Origin: Rhodohalobacter sp. SW132 | GTDB lineage: Bacteria; Bacteroidota; Rhodothermia; Balneolales; Balneolaceae | Length of the DNA stretch: 64,000 nt | Assembly: GCF_003390325.1 (NCBI RefSeq) | Contig: NZ_QUOK01000002.1 | Coordinates: 1-64,000 of the forward strand | Direction of reading: 5' to 3' | In this document: in pieces, positions 36,189 through 44,244 of the stretch | How positions within the stretch are numbered: the first letter of the stretch is position 1 | Layout of the letters: each line of letters begins with the position of its first letter | Made by a program: the position numbers and the translations under genes | Notes under the pieces: model-generated | The model's database searches: none | What the model was told of the DNA's origin: nothing | The model's input: only the letters and a program-made list of their open reading frames with translations

Positions 36189-36433
36189 ATGCCAACTGAG
36201 TTTAATCGTTCATGCAGGATCTGATCGGCTGGTCATAGTACTTTGAATAGGAAATAGAGGCACATGAACTCGTCCGAAGAAAAATACAATCGCCGGACGT
36301 GGCTTAGATCTTATTGTAGTTCTAATAGATGAGGTGAAAAAGTACGAGTGATTTAAAACTATTAGACTTTCGTTGTCGTCTTACCAGCAGAGATCCTGTA
36401 TGAATTGAAACGATAACAAATCACTCATGGTTT

Positions 36434-36700
36434 ATGCCTTTTTTAAATAGAAAACAGATTTTACTGTCATTCATAGCTACGTTTTGCTTTACACTTGGTT
36501 TTATGACGTCACAATCGATCCAAAAAACCAACTGGGTGGGATATATGGTGCATGGAATTGATGCGCCGGTTGAACGATCACTTATCCCTCAGCCCGATGG
36601 CTTCAAGACCAAAGTAGAAGGTCAGGTCGTTATCGGCTTGCGGGATGATGGCGTAGTGGTGTGGAAACATGTTGAGAGTGAGGAAACATCAGCCCGTTAA
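36434..36700 (+). CDS. Small secreted or membrane-anchored protein, unknown
   Basis: 88 residues: N-terminal hydrophobic segment (ILLSFIATFCFTLGFM) then a short polar domain with GQVVIGLRDDGVVVWKHVE. No family recognised. It converges with the lipase operon. The coherent hydrophobic start and beta-like tail support it as a gene. Confidence 0.5.
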   Translation: MPFLNRKQILLSFIATFCFTLGFMTSQSIQKTNWVGYMVHGIDAPVERSLIPQPDGFKTKVEGQVVIGLRDDGVVVWKHVESEETSAR

Positions 36701-36722
36701 ACTTTCCCACGGTTCACCAATT

Positions 36723-37298
36723 CTAAGTATCCAGTACTTCAACCATATCATCAACCCGATTAGAGGTGCCTTCATCAAAAGGATGAAGTCCGATGACCAA
36801 CTTTCCGAGAAATCCTTTTCTTGATTTTAGCGGAATAACGGCTGCTCCATCTATTATTTCAGCTTCGCTTCCCCTGTTTTCACCCCACGATTCATCTGAA
36901 AAATTGTAGCGGATGTTCCATTGGGTCAGGTTGCCGCTCTCTGCCTGAGTGGCTCGTATCGTAATATTTTCCCTGAAAATATTCTCTTCAGGAATCCGCT
37001 GACGTGTAAAGATACTTCCATCAATCCGGTACTCTGTCGTACGGACGGCAATATCTGCGGAGAAAACGAGCGTATGTCCAGATTCGATTCGTTTGGTGTC
37101 GAGCGGTACATTAAACAGAATCGGCATTTTTGGTTTTGAATTTCCGTCGGGAAACATCTCATCAAACTTTTTGAAAACGGCGGAGTGATTTTCGGCACGC
37201 CGGTCACTCAGCCTGAAACGTGACGCCCTTGGCATCACCACCGATTCAAACAGATAGGAGGCCCGGACTTTTCGCCCCTCATCTTTCGCTCTCTTCAC
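36723..37298 (-). CDS. C-terminal part of split lipase (frame after C8 tract)
   Basis: 191 codons from a GTG at 37298, directly after the C8 tract (37302-37309 on the plus strand). Beta-rich, with IPEENIFRENITIRAT and KGFLGKLVIGLHPFDEG. The opening VKRAKDEGRKVRASYLFE joins smoothly to the lipase frame if one C is removed, giving a single protein of about 507 residues. It is therefore probably not an independent gene. Family of this C-terminal domain not recognised. Confidence 0.6.
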   Translation of the reverse strand: MKRAKDEGRKVRASYLFESVVMPRASRFRLSDRRAENHSAVFKKFDEMFPDGNSKPKMPILFNVPLDTKRIESGHTLVFSADIAVRTTEYRIDGSIFTRQRIPEENIFRENITIRATQAESGNLTQWNIRYNFSDESWGENRGSEAEIIDGAAVIPLKSRKGFLGKLVIGLHPFDEGTSNRVDDMVEVLDT

Positions 37299-38247
37299 AG
37301 AGGGGGGGGAGCGGTAAATGATCGGCGTAAAGCACGGCTTTTACCATCATATCTCCAAACAGAAACCGGACCAGGTTCTGGTAACCCTCTTCAGAATTCA
37401 CCATTCCGTAGTGTCCGCTGTGGCTGTGGTGGGTATACGTTCTTGGTGCTCCCTGAACAGAAGCGTTACTGATCATTACAAGACCATCACTCATCGGTCC
37501 CACCGCAAGTTTCATCGCATAATAATCGCGATGATTGGTACCAACAAGGCAGAAAAAACGCTCAGAAGGAAACTTATTATTCAGAGAGTTTACTTGTGCT
37601 CCCGATGGCAGCCCAAGGTATTCTGCCATATTCTGACGATTAAAATTGTTCATATCCCACGTGCCAAGAAAGCGGGGTACGTTTGTTCCGCGGATATCAA
37701 TCCCGTTATGGGGTGTTCCATAGGTAAAGACCTTATCCACACTGTTTTTCGCTTCCGGTTCTCCCACATTATCGTTCTGTAACAGACACCGCGCGATTAG
37801 TCCGCCCATAGAGTGAGCGACCAGGTAGACCTTAAACATCCTTTTTGCTTCATCATCATCTCCGCAAACCTGGTGTTTTACCGTTAGGATGAGCTCGCTG
37901 AGCTTCTTTGCGGCCTCTATGATGGATGGAGCTCCGCCGCCGCTTCCTATTTCTGAATCGGCATCATCATAATAGCGGTGAATGATGATGCTTTTGGCAG
38001 GAATTTCGCCCTCCAGTTCAGCACCGTTTCCGTAGTTATCTGCGTAACCATAATCTTTCATCAGGCGGATCAGTGGAGATTCAAAAATGTGTCGTTTGAC
38101 TTCCCCGGTCCAATCCTGCCTGATTTTTGTTGAACCAAGATTAAATCCCATATAGGGTGTAGAAACGGTTTCATCGATTGCATCCTGCGTCATCGCATAT
38201 CCGCGGATGTAGATTATTGGATAGAAAGGTGGTTTGATTCGCGGCAT
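37279..38247 (-). CDS. Alpha/beta-hydrolase (PGAP1/lipase-like), probably frameshifted
   Basis: 322 residues. IIYIRGYAM near the start (oxyanion region), nucleophile elbow VYLVAHSMGGLIARCLL (G-x-S-x-G type), then VFTYGTPHNGIDI, and a late His in HSHSGHYGMV. Typical of large lipases of the PGAP1-like group. The last seven residues (LCEESER) come from a frame change at a run of eight C; one C fewer fuses it to the 191-codon frame downstream. Possible causes: phase variation, assembly error or mutation. Part of an operon with a 111-aa protein (10-bp gap) and a lipoprotein. Confidence 0.8.
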   Translation of the reverse strand: MPRIKPPFYPIIYIRGYAMTQDAIDETVSTPYMGFNLGSTKIRQDWTGEVKRHIFESPLIRLMKDYGYADNYGNGAELEGEIPAKSIIIHRYYDDADSEIGSGGGAPSIIEAAKKLSELILTVKHQVCGDDDEAKRMFKVYLVAHSMGGLIARCLLQNDNVGEPEAKNSVDKVFTYGTPHNGIDIRGTNVPRFLGTWDMNNFNRQNMAEYLGLPSGAQVNSLNNKFPSERFFCLVGTNHRDYYAMKLAVGPMSDGLVMISNASVQGAPRTYTHHSHSGHYGMVNSEEGYQNLVRFLFGDMMVKAVLYADHLPLPPLCEESER

Positions 38248-38256
38248 ACCGTTACC

Positions 38257-38592
38257 TCAGGATTTGATGTTTAAACTTTTTAGAAGAGAACCGGATATTG
38301 TACTGATGATCGCATTTTGTAGTTTATTCATCTGCACAACGGCCAGCCCATGTTTTTTGATCGCTTTCATTTCGATCAGGTTTTTGTCGGACTGAAGGAG
38401 CCATTTAAACTCATCTTTACTCAGTTTTCCTTCCTCTAAAAGATGTGCGCGTCGTTCAAGATTCTCCTTCCGGCGAATGGCAAAATCAGTACCATCACTT
38501 ACAATATCGTCGACATAATCCCGCCCAAACTCTTTACCGATATCGGCAAGATCTGATTTGAGAGTATTCAGAAATTGATTAAAATCGATCAT
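38257..38592 (-). CDS. Small helical protein in lipase operon
   Basis: 111 residues, helical and charged, no signal peptide, no known family. KENLERRAHLLEEGKLSKDE and FKWLLQSDKNLIEMKAIKKH. Its start overlaps the stop of the lipoprotein gene (ATGA at 38589-38592), so it is translationally coupled. It could be a chaperone or partner of the lipase, by position only. Confidence 0.7.
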   Translation of the reverse strand: MIDFNQFLNTLKSDLADIGKEFGRDYVDDIVSDGTDFAIRRKENLERRAHLLEEGKLSKDEFKWLLQSDKNLIEMKAIKKHGLAVVQMNKLQNAIISTISGSLLKSLNIKS

Positions 38593-39044
38593 TGGACATC
38601 TCCCGGCCTGATTTTCCCGCTTTCAAGCCCAATGATTGTATCAAATCCTTCAGCGATGTTTTCTTTTGCTTCAGTGATAAATACGTCTGACATCGTCCCG
38701 CTCTCTTCCCATAGGCTGAGAAATCCGCCCATCATTTCCCCGTCAGGGTCGATCATAATACGCCAGAGTCGGGCCGAATGATCATTGTCCGGTCGGCCGT
38801 TTGCAAATTCGTATGCTCTTTGAAGGCCAAGACGCAGCTGATCCGCCTGCTCTTTACGATCCTCGTACGGCTCTGTGGCTTGATTCATCAGATCGAGCGA
38901 AGCGACTTTCAGTTCTACAGCTTGTTGATAGGCGTTTTCGCTGTAAAGTGATATCGATGGTGCGCAGCTTTGAATGGTTAACAGTGCAATCCATAAAACG
39001 AAGATGGCTGCAGTTCCCCGATTACGTAAAATTCCCCCCGGCAT
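38589..39044 (-). CDS. Putative lipoprotein, first gene of lipase operon
   Basis: 151 residues. Signal with TIQSC as lipobox (Cys near residue 27) then helical segments (YQQAVELKVASLDLMNQAT). No known family, though it resembles small periplasmic helical lipoproteins. Coupled by a 4-bp overlap to the next gene. Together with the 111-aa protein and the lipase it forms a three-gene operon. Confidence 0.75.
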   Translation of the reverse strand: MPGGILRNRGTAAIFVLWIALLTIQSCAPSISLYSENAYQQAVELKVASLDLMNQATEPYEDRKEQADQLRLGLQRAYEFANGRPDNDHSARLWRIMIDPDGEMMGGFLSLWEESGTMSDVFITEAKENIAEGFDTIIGLESGKIRPGDVQ

Positions 39045-39219
39045 GTTTACCTCCCGTATATTTATTTATCAATGATAACCCCTTATAAAACCCGGTGCCT
39101 TAATTTGTAATTAATCTATTTTAGCAGGCAGTAGCAAACACAAATTTATTTCCGATAAAAAAATATGAAAGTAGGGGAAGAGGACGAGGTGTAGGCAAAA
39201 GTGGAAAGGATCAAAAAAA

Positions 39220-39251
39220 AATCCGCTATTTTTAAATTAAAATAGCGGATT
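39220..39251 (-). terminator. Rho-independent terminator of the TPR gene
   Basis: AATCCGCTATT pairs with AATAGCGGATT; on the minus strand it is followed by a run of nine T. It lies 50 bp after the stop of the TPR gene. Confidence 0.85.
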
Positions 39252-39303
39252 GTTAGATAACTTTCAGAACTGTAAATCTGTAAAACTGTAAAACTGAAAT
39301 AGG

Positions 39304-39990
39304 TTAGTTGTCCCGGGTCAGCACACCTTTCAGGCGCTGAGCTTCTGTAGCTTGCTGACTGTTCGGGTAATTATCCAGAATTCGATTTACCATGCGGAGT
39401 GCGTTGGTATCATCCCCGGCCTCACGATAAGCTTGTGCGGCTTCCAGAAGATTCAACGGTGTGGTGGAATTATTCTCGTTCCATTCAGCGGCACGTACAT
39501 ACATTTCAGCAGCTTCTTCATAGCGGTCGAGTTCGGAAAGTATAATCGCATGGAGTGATATCGGGGCGACACCCATAATTCCACTTGGCACATCAAACCG
39601 CTGAATGCGATCAAGTGCATCTTCATAATTGCCGAGTTCCATTTCGGAAACGGCAGCATAATAGTTTGCAAGATTTCCGGCGGATGTTCTGCTATAGTTA
39701 TCTGCAATCTGTACAAAACCAAGGGAAAAGTCATCTTCATCCCCTAAAAGAGCAGTTTCATAGTTGCCGCGCATAAATTGTTCTTCTGCTATTCCGAGAA
39801 GATCCTGCGCTTCCTGTTCCTGCTGACCTGAGTAGACAAAATAACCGACAATTAACCCGATTACGAGCAAAACGCCAAGCACTCCGCCAATGACGGTCGC
39901 TTTGTTCTGTTCGTAGTAATACATGAACCGTGAGGAATATTCTATCAGAATATCCTGTTCTAAGTCTTCTTTCTTAAGTCCCTTACTCAT
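39304..39990 (-). CDS. Membrane-anchored TPR protein (YfgM-like)
   Basis: 228 residues. N-terminal cytoplasmic part, one transmembrane helix (about 33-54, VIGGVLGVLLVIGLIVGYFV), then TPR repeats outside (LANYYAAVSEMELGNYEDAL, LSELDRYEEAAEMYVRAAEW, AAQAYREAGDDTNALRMVNR). The layout is that of YfgM, a SecYEG-associated periplasmic chaperone adaptor. Monocistronic with its own terminator. Confidence 0.82.
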   Translation of the reverse strand: MSKGLKKEDLEQDILIEYSSRFMYYYEQNKATVIGGVLGVLLVIGLIVGYFVYSGQQEQEAQDLLGIAEEQFMRGNYETALLGDEDDFSLGFVQIADNYSRTSAGNLANYYAAVSEMELGNYEDALDRIQRFDVPSGIMGVAPISLHAIILSELDRYEEAAEMYVRAAEWNENNSTTPLNLLEAAQAYREAGDDTNALRMVNRILDNYPNSQQATEAQRLKGVLTRDN

Positions 39991-40459
39991 ATAAAGCCGT
40001 TCAAATTATTTTATCTTTAAGCCGTGAAAGTTATCACTGTTTATCGTTTTAACCAAGTGAAATTGAACCTTCAATCTTATTTGGGAACAAAATTTTGAAA
40101 GAATTCAAAAAACACCACCTTAGAATGGATTGAACGGATAAATATTACTGACTGAGACATGAAAATATCATGAAAAGTGTGGATGTGGTAGTTGGTGAGT
40201 CAGTGTTATTGAGGTCGTACGTTGAAGTAAATCACACAATGTATGACTCTTTAATTGCCAGTGTCATTAAAGTTAGATTTGGGTTCAAATTAGTTATACC
40301 ATACAGATTTTTAGAATGATAAAATTTGAAGCTCATCGTATTTTCGATCAGTTATTTCTTCTCTCTCGTGACGTTCGATAGCTCGGTGTAATTCAAAAAC
40401 ACACTTTATTTTGAATTTCAGCTTTTTAGCTATGGAGATAACATTTAGCCCCATTTGAG
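39991..40459. other. Intergenic region
   Basis: No gene supported. A lone GTTAGAT (40272-40278) fits the R' consensus and would bound a reversed HigBA cassette, but such a heptamer also occurs by chance. Confidence 0.35.
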
Positions 40460-40786
40460 TCAGGCTGGTTTCATCTCTCCTTCGAACAGTTTTCCCATCT
40501 GTTTTTTTGTTGTTCCAAGTCGTAGAAGTGCTTTAATCATCAGATCTAATGATATACCTTGATCACCACCTTCAAGTTTGGCAATACGAGACTGGCTTGA
40601 TCCAATGGCCTGTGCAAGCTGTTCCTGGGTCCAGCCTTTTTTTGCTCGTTGAGTTTTTACCAGTTTGCTGATATCCAGACGAATATCGATATAGGTTTCC
40701 TCTTCTGGTGTAAGTTCAAGAAAATCGGAGGCGGAGCCCACGCGATATCCTTTTTCTTCCAGTATTTTGCGTTTCTTCTTATCCAT
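40460..40786 (-). CDS. higA: HigA-like antitoxin (XRE-family HTH)
   Basis: 108 residues. The C-terminal HTH_3 domain reads GWTQEQLAQAIGSSQSRIAK then LEGGDQGISLDLMIKALLRL. The N-terminal part (KKRKILEEKGYRVGSASDFL) is a toxin-binding extension. Located 17 bp after the toxin gene; toxin-first order is typical of HigBA. It probably represses the operon through the inverted repeat at 41141-41158. Confidence 0.9.
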   Translation of the reverse strand: MDKKKRKILEEKGYRVGSASDFLELTPEEETYIDIRLDISKLVKTQRAKKGWTQEQLAQAIGSSQSRIAKLEGGDQGISLDLMIKALLRLGTTKKQMGKLFEGEMKPA

Positions 40787-40803
40787 AATATTTCCAGTCT
40801 ATC

Positions 40804-41133
40804 CTACTGTTTGTAATGAGACAGCCGTTTTTTGCATACATCTATGACTTTCATCGGTGTCTTTTGAGTTTTCTTGGCAAAGACCTCCAATATGACAATG
40901 GCATCATCATCGATGAAATAGATGATGCGCCATGTTTTATTCTTGCCATTGATTCGGAGTTCATGACATTTATTTCCAACCGCTGGCATGGGTCTGGAAT
41001 CCGGCATTTCAACCATATCACCTTTTTGAAGCCTTCTTAACAGAAAACCGGCTTTGAGTCTGGCATCTTCTGAAAAAGGAGGTGTCTTTACTTCACCCTG
41101 AATCCACACTAGTGGTTTATCATTTTCAGACAT
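40804..41133 (-). CDS. higB: HigB/Gp49-like toxin (RelE superfamily)
   Basis: 109 residues. LRINGKNKTWRIIYFIDDDAIVILEVFAKK is the phage-derived Gp49/HigB core (C(H)ELRI..G...WRI.Y), followed by KTPMKVIDVCKKRLSHYK. Family role: ribosome-dependent mRNA cleavage. First gene of the pair. A decayed attC-like site lies 34 bp upstream, so the module may be an old cassette in reverse orientation. Confidence 0.9.
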   Translation of the reverse strand: MSENDKPLVWIQGEVKTPPFSEDARLKAGFLLRRLQKGDMVEMPDSRPMPAVGNKCHELRINGKNKTWRIIYFIDDDAIVILEVFAKKTQKTPMKVIDVCKKRLSHYKQ

Positions 41134-41140
41134 AGCTTAA

Positions 41141-41158
41141 TATGTCGAATTTGACATA
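41141..41158. promoter_or_regulatory. Inverted repeat, probable HigA operator
   Basis: TATGTC (41141-41146) and GACATA (41153-41158) are perfect complements separated by 6 bp, ending 8 bp before the higB start. Autoregulatory HTH antitoxins bind such sites. Confidence 0.5.
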
Positions 41159-41166
41159 AATACGCA

Positions 41167-41290
41167 ATAACATAGCCCGGAATTCTACAAGCATTTAAGC
41201 GGGTTTGGCTGCCCATAGATTAAAGAAAAGGCAATGCAATTGTAGAAATTCCGAGTTTTCAGCACTTAAATACCAAACCGCTATTCGACG
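41167..41290. other. Decayed attC-like site with two interleaved palindromes
   Basis: Starts ATAAC (41167-41171). GGAATTCTACAA (41179-41190) pairs with TTGTAGAAATTCC (41240-41252), and AAGCGGGTTTGG (41197-41208) with CCAAACCGCT (41273-41282). The pairs interleave, so only one stem can form at a time or they make a pseudoknot. AAGCGG.TTT then TGCCCAT resembles attC-like site 3 (7012-7032, AAGCGGATTTTGCGGCCCAT), and AAACCGCT matches its L' arm. The R' box is missing. Confidence 0.45.
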
Positions 41291-41388
41291 TCTTTTATGG
41301 AATTATAATTTCTTATACAAATAAATATATGCAGTATAAAAGTTGGTCCGACAGCGGTAAATCAACTAATTAAACTTAAATATTTACA

Positions 41389-42105
41389 TCAGGAGAGATC
41401 AGCAGAGAGTTCATTTTTTGTTAAAACTCCGCTTTGCAGGGTGTAAAGCGAATCACACCGGGATGCAATTTCCTCTTCGTGAGTGATCAGTACGATGGAG
41501 AGGTCACGATCTTTACGCAGTTCAAATAACATGGATAGAATCAGTTCTGTATTCGTTTCATCGAGGTTACCGGTGGGTTCATCGGCGAGTATGATGGACG
41601 GATCGTTCATCAGCGCCCGCGCCATGGAGACCCGCTGCTGTTCACCGCCGGAAAGTTGTGAGGGACGGTGAGTCAGACGGCTTCCCAGGCCGAACCGTTC
41701 CAGCAGGGCAGAGGCTTTTTTTTCCGCGGTTTTTTGACCGATTCCTTTGATGAATGCCGGCATCATTACGTTTTCGATGGCTGTAAATTCGGGCAGCAGA
41801 TGGTGAAACTGGAACACGAACCCAACACTATTGTTTCTGAAATCTGCAAGCTTATCCGGCTTCAGTGAATAGACTGAATCTCCTTCCCAGTAAACGTCGC
41901 CACTATTGGGGCGATCGAGTCCGCCGAGAATATGCAAGAGGGTGCTTTTCCCACAGCCGCTGGACCCCACAATGGCTACAATTTCGGAAAGGGCCACAGA
42001 GAGTTCAATGTCTTTCAGGATTTCGAGCTTGCCGGTGCCTGCATCTGTATCAAAAGATTTGGCGATGTGTTCAGCCCGTAATACCGGTGTGCCGGTTTGT
42101 GTCAT
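41389..42105 (-). CDS. ABC transporter ATPase, LolD/MacB type
   Basis: 238 residues: Walker [15 protein letters not shown]-loop [20 protein letters not shown], signature [15 protein letters not shown], Walker [15 protein letters not shown]-loop ITHEEE. The [13 protein letters not shown] segment is characteristic of LolD, the ATPase that releases lipoproteins from the inner membrane. The membrane partner (LolC/E) is not adjacent. ATGA overlap with the phosphoesterase gene upstream indicates coupling. Confidence 0.92.
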   Translation of the reverse strand: MTQTGTPVLRAEHIAKSFDTDAGTGKLEILKDIELSVALSEIVAIVGSSGCGKSTLLHILGGLDRPNSGDVYWEGDSVYSLKPDKLADFRNNSVGFVFQFHHLLPEFTAIENVMMPAFIKGIGQKTAEKKASALLERFGLGSRLTHRPSQLSGGEQQRVSMARALMNDPSIILADEPTGNLDETNTELILSMLFELRKDRDLSIVLITHEEEIASRCDSLYTLQSGVLTKNELSADLS

Positions 42106-42917
42106 GGTTTGCTGTTTTGGAATTCTGGATAAATGATAGAATCAATGTGGGTGCATTTAGCCGTTTCTGTATTGATCTCGGCTATGACTCCACACAGCCG
42201 GTTCTCTTTATCGGCCACAAGGAATCGCTGAGGTGTACCGAGCAGAAACCGGTTGATAGATGTTTTCTTTTTCATGCCAATAACGGAATTGAAAGGACCT
42301 GTCATGCCCGCGTCTGTGATGTAGCCGGTTCCCTGCGGAAATATCCGTGCATCATTGGTGGGAACGTGCGTATGTGTGCCCACGATTACGGATACCTGTC
42401 CGTCGAGATGCCAGGCCATGGCCAGTTTTTCAGCGGTGGCTTCGGCATGGAAATCAAGAAAAATGATATCGGTTTCCTCTTTGATTCGTTTTATCGCCCA
42501 TTCCGAGGTTGCAAATGGATCGTCGATTTGCTGCATAAATGTTCGGCCCTGCAAATTTAACACCCCGATTTTTTTATCACTTCCCGGCAGATCATAGATT
42601 CCAAAACCAAATCCCGCATTCCCTTTGGGATAGTTGAGCGGACGAAGCAGGTTGGGGTCTGTTTTCATGTACGAGAAAATCTTCCATTTATCAAACGAGT
42701 GATTTCCGCCGGTAATTACATGTACGCCAATATCATAGAGCCGCTGAACAATAGTCCGGTTAATACCGCGCCCTTCGTGGGAGTTTTCACCGTTGGCGAT
42801 CACAAAATCGGGTTGATGTTTATCAAGAAGGGGAGGGAGCATCGTTTCGAGAAATTCGAGACCCGATTCGCCTACAATATCTGCTATAAAAAAAATCTTA
42901 ACCGTGTCTGCTGCCAT
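42102..42917 (-). CDS. YmdB-type metallophosphoesterase (TIGR00282)
   Basis: 271 residues. FFIADIVGESG, VIANGENSHEGRGIN, VITGGNHSFDKWKI, FLDFHAEATAEKLAMAW and VIVGTHTHVPTND give the metal ligands of the TIGR00282 family. YmdB in Bacillus acts as a 2',3'-cyclic nucleotide phosphodiesterase. Coupled to the LolD-like gene by a 4-bp overlap. Confidence 0.93.
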   Translation of the reverse strand: MAADTVKIFFIADIVGESGLEFLETMLPPLLDKHQPDFVIANGENSHEGRGINRTIVQRLYDIGVHVITGGNHSFDKWKIFSYMKTDPNLLRPLNYPKGNAGFGFGIYDLPGSDKKIGVLNLQGRTFMQQIDDPFATSEWAIKRIKEETDIIFLDFHAEATAEKLAMAWHLDGQVSVIVGTHTHVPTNDARIFPQGTGYITDAGMTGPFNSVIGMKKKTSINRFLLGTPQRFLVADKENRLCGVIAEINTETAKCTHIDSIIYPEFQNSKP

Positions 42918-43019
42918 ATCTGGTTGTTAAATTTTAACGGGCAAATGGAGCAAGGTACAAAATGTAGAGCTCAGGATTGGAGTGTTCTTGATTGATCCTA
43001 TGGATGATTTCACTCTGGA

Positions 43020-43649
43020 TTACGTTACATATCCGGCCACAGAGATGAAGTGGCTCAGGCTTCCGGCGAGAACAAAGATGTGCCAGATCCCGTGAGAAAA
43101 GCGGTGTTGGCTGTCGAGAACATAAAATATCACGCCAAATGTGTAGAACATTCCACCGGCAATAAGCCAGTAAAAACCGGCTGTTGCAAGATTACTCACC
43201 AGTGGATCGATTACAATAATAACCAACCAGCCCATCAGGAGGTAAATGATGAGCGGCAGGATCCGGTGTCCTTTACTTGGAATAAGATCAATGATAATAC
43301 CGAGCGTAGCCAGCCCCCAGACGATGGCAAAAATGGTCCACCCGAGATCCCCGCGAAGTGTAACAAGCGTAAATGGCGTATATGTTCCTGCAATAAGCAG
43401 GTAAATGGAGACATGATCGAGTTTCTGGAAGATTTTTTTCAGCTTCCCCTGTACACTGTGGTAGAGTGTTGAAAATGTGTAGAGTGTGGTGAGCGTGGCT
43501 CCGTAGATAATAAAACTGGTAATTTTCCAGGCATCACCGCGGGTTACGGCAAGGTAGATCAAAAAAATAAATCCAACAGCCGATAAGATGGCTCCGGCAA
43601 GGTGGGTATAGCTGTTAAATCGTTCGCCTTTATACATAGTGCTTCTCAA
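43020..43649 (-). CDS. Hemolysin III / PAQR family membrane protein
   Basis: 209 residues with seven membrane helices. ERFNSYTHLAGAILSAVGF at the start, TLYHSVQGKLKKIFQKLDHVSIYLLIAGTY (His and Asp of the zinc site; quoted as two joined segments around the second helix), and a C-terminal SHGIWHIFVLAGSLSHF with two further His. Typical YqfA/TrhA-like member of the PAQR superfamily; a role in membrane energetics or lipid homeostasis has been proposed. No hemolysis is implied. Confidence 0.92.
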   Translation of the reverse strand: MRSTMYKGERFNSYTHLAGAILSAVGFIFLIYLAVTRGDAWKITSFIIYGATLTTLYTFSTLYHSVQGKLKKIFQKLDHVSIYLLIAGTYTPFTLVTLRGDLGWTIFAIVWGLATLGIIIDLIPSKGHRILPLIIYLLMGWLVIIVIDPLVSNLATAGFYWLIAGGMFYTFGVIFYVLDSQHRFSHGIWHIFVLAGSLSHFISVAGYVT

Positions 43650-43684
43650 ACCTAAATATTGTCGATCCCATTCCGCTGGATGGG

Positions 43685-43975
43685 TCAGGAGATTTCGGTA
43701 ATCAATTTCTCCATCTTGCCGTTGATCTCACGCATCAAAAGCTCCTCACTTTCCTCAGTAGCTGCAACTTCCTGCCGCAGTTCAAACAGTTCTCCTGCGA
43801 TGCTGAGAGATGCGAGGATCATAGCCGTAGAGTCGGGCTGATTGGTAAGCTCCTGGCGGTAAATTCGGAATTTTTCATCAACAAATCCCGCAATTTTTTT
43901 CATGCTTTCCACCTCGCCTTCTTCCACTTTCAATGGAATCTGTTTGCCGAGTATGGTCACTTTAATAGACTGCAT
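43685..43975 (-). CDS. zapA: Cell division protein ZapA
   Basis: 96 residues: IKVTILGKQIPLKVEEGE at the start (ZapA globular head), then VESMKKIAGFVDEKFRIYRQ and a C-terminal coiled coil through AATEESEELLMREING. ZapA bundles FtsZ filaments at the division site. It lies 10 bp downstream of a small coiled-coil gene and in line with pheT, an order often seen in this group. Confidence 0.88.
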   Translation of the reverse strand: MQSIKVTILGKQIPLKVEEGEVESMKKIAGFVDEKFRIYRQELTNQPDSTAMILASLSIAGELFELRQEVAATEESEELLMREINGKMEKLITEIS

Positions 43976-43985
43976 GGAGATCCCG

Positions 43986-44231
43986 TTATTCTATATGTTT
44001 ATTAATTTTATTGATCAGGCTCTTCACCTGGTGCCGCATGGCAATTCGTTCTGATTCACTGATCTCAGAGAAAATATCGCCCTGTTTTTTCTGAAGTCCT
44101 TCCAGCTTGTCCTTAAGCCGTAAATTTTCACGTTTCAGATCTTTATTCTGTTTTTTCAGCAGGGTAACCTGCTGACGAATCTGATCCAGGTAGTTTTTAA
44201 AGGTCTCTTTTTGTGAACCAAGGTCGGCCAT
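43986..44231 (-). CDS. Small coiled-coil protein upstream of zapA
   Basis: 81 residues, almost all coiled coil: FKNYLDQIRQQVTLLKKQNK, DLKRENLRLKDKLEGLQKK. Similar in size and form to ZapB, and next to zapA, so a role in the division ring is plausible. Sequence alone cannot name it. It lies 13 bp from the pheT stop, so probably in the same transcript. Confidence 0.75.
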   Translation of the reverse strand: MADLGSQKETFKNYLDQIRQQVTLLKKQNKDLKRENLRLKDKLEGLQKKQGDIFSEISESERIAMRHQVKSLINKINKHIE

Positions 44232-44244
44232 GGGTAACAGAGGC

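Larger units (their letters stand above)
35867..36433. other. Intergenic region filled by inverted-repeat elements
   Basis: Two complete 99-bp elements and a half copy take up 35914-36188. No gene. The remainder is spacer before the 88-aa gene. Confidence 0.6.

Noticed and set aside
40272-40278. R'-like heptamer GTTAGAT left of HigBA
   Set aside because: A single seven-base match to a loose consensus occurs by chance in such a length; no paired arm.
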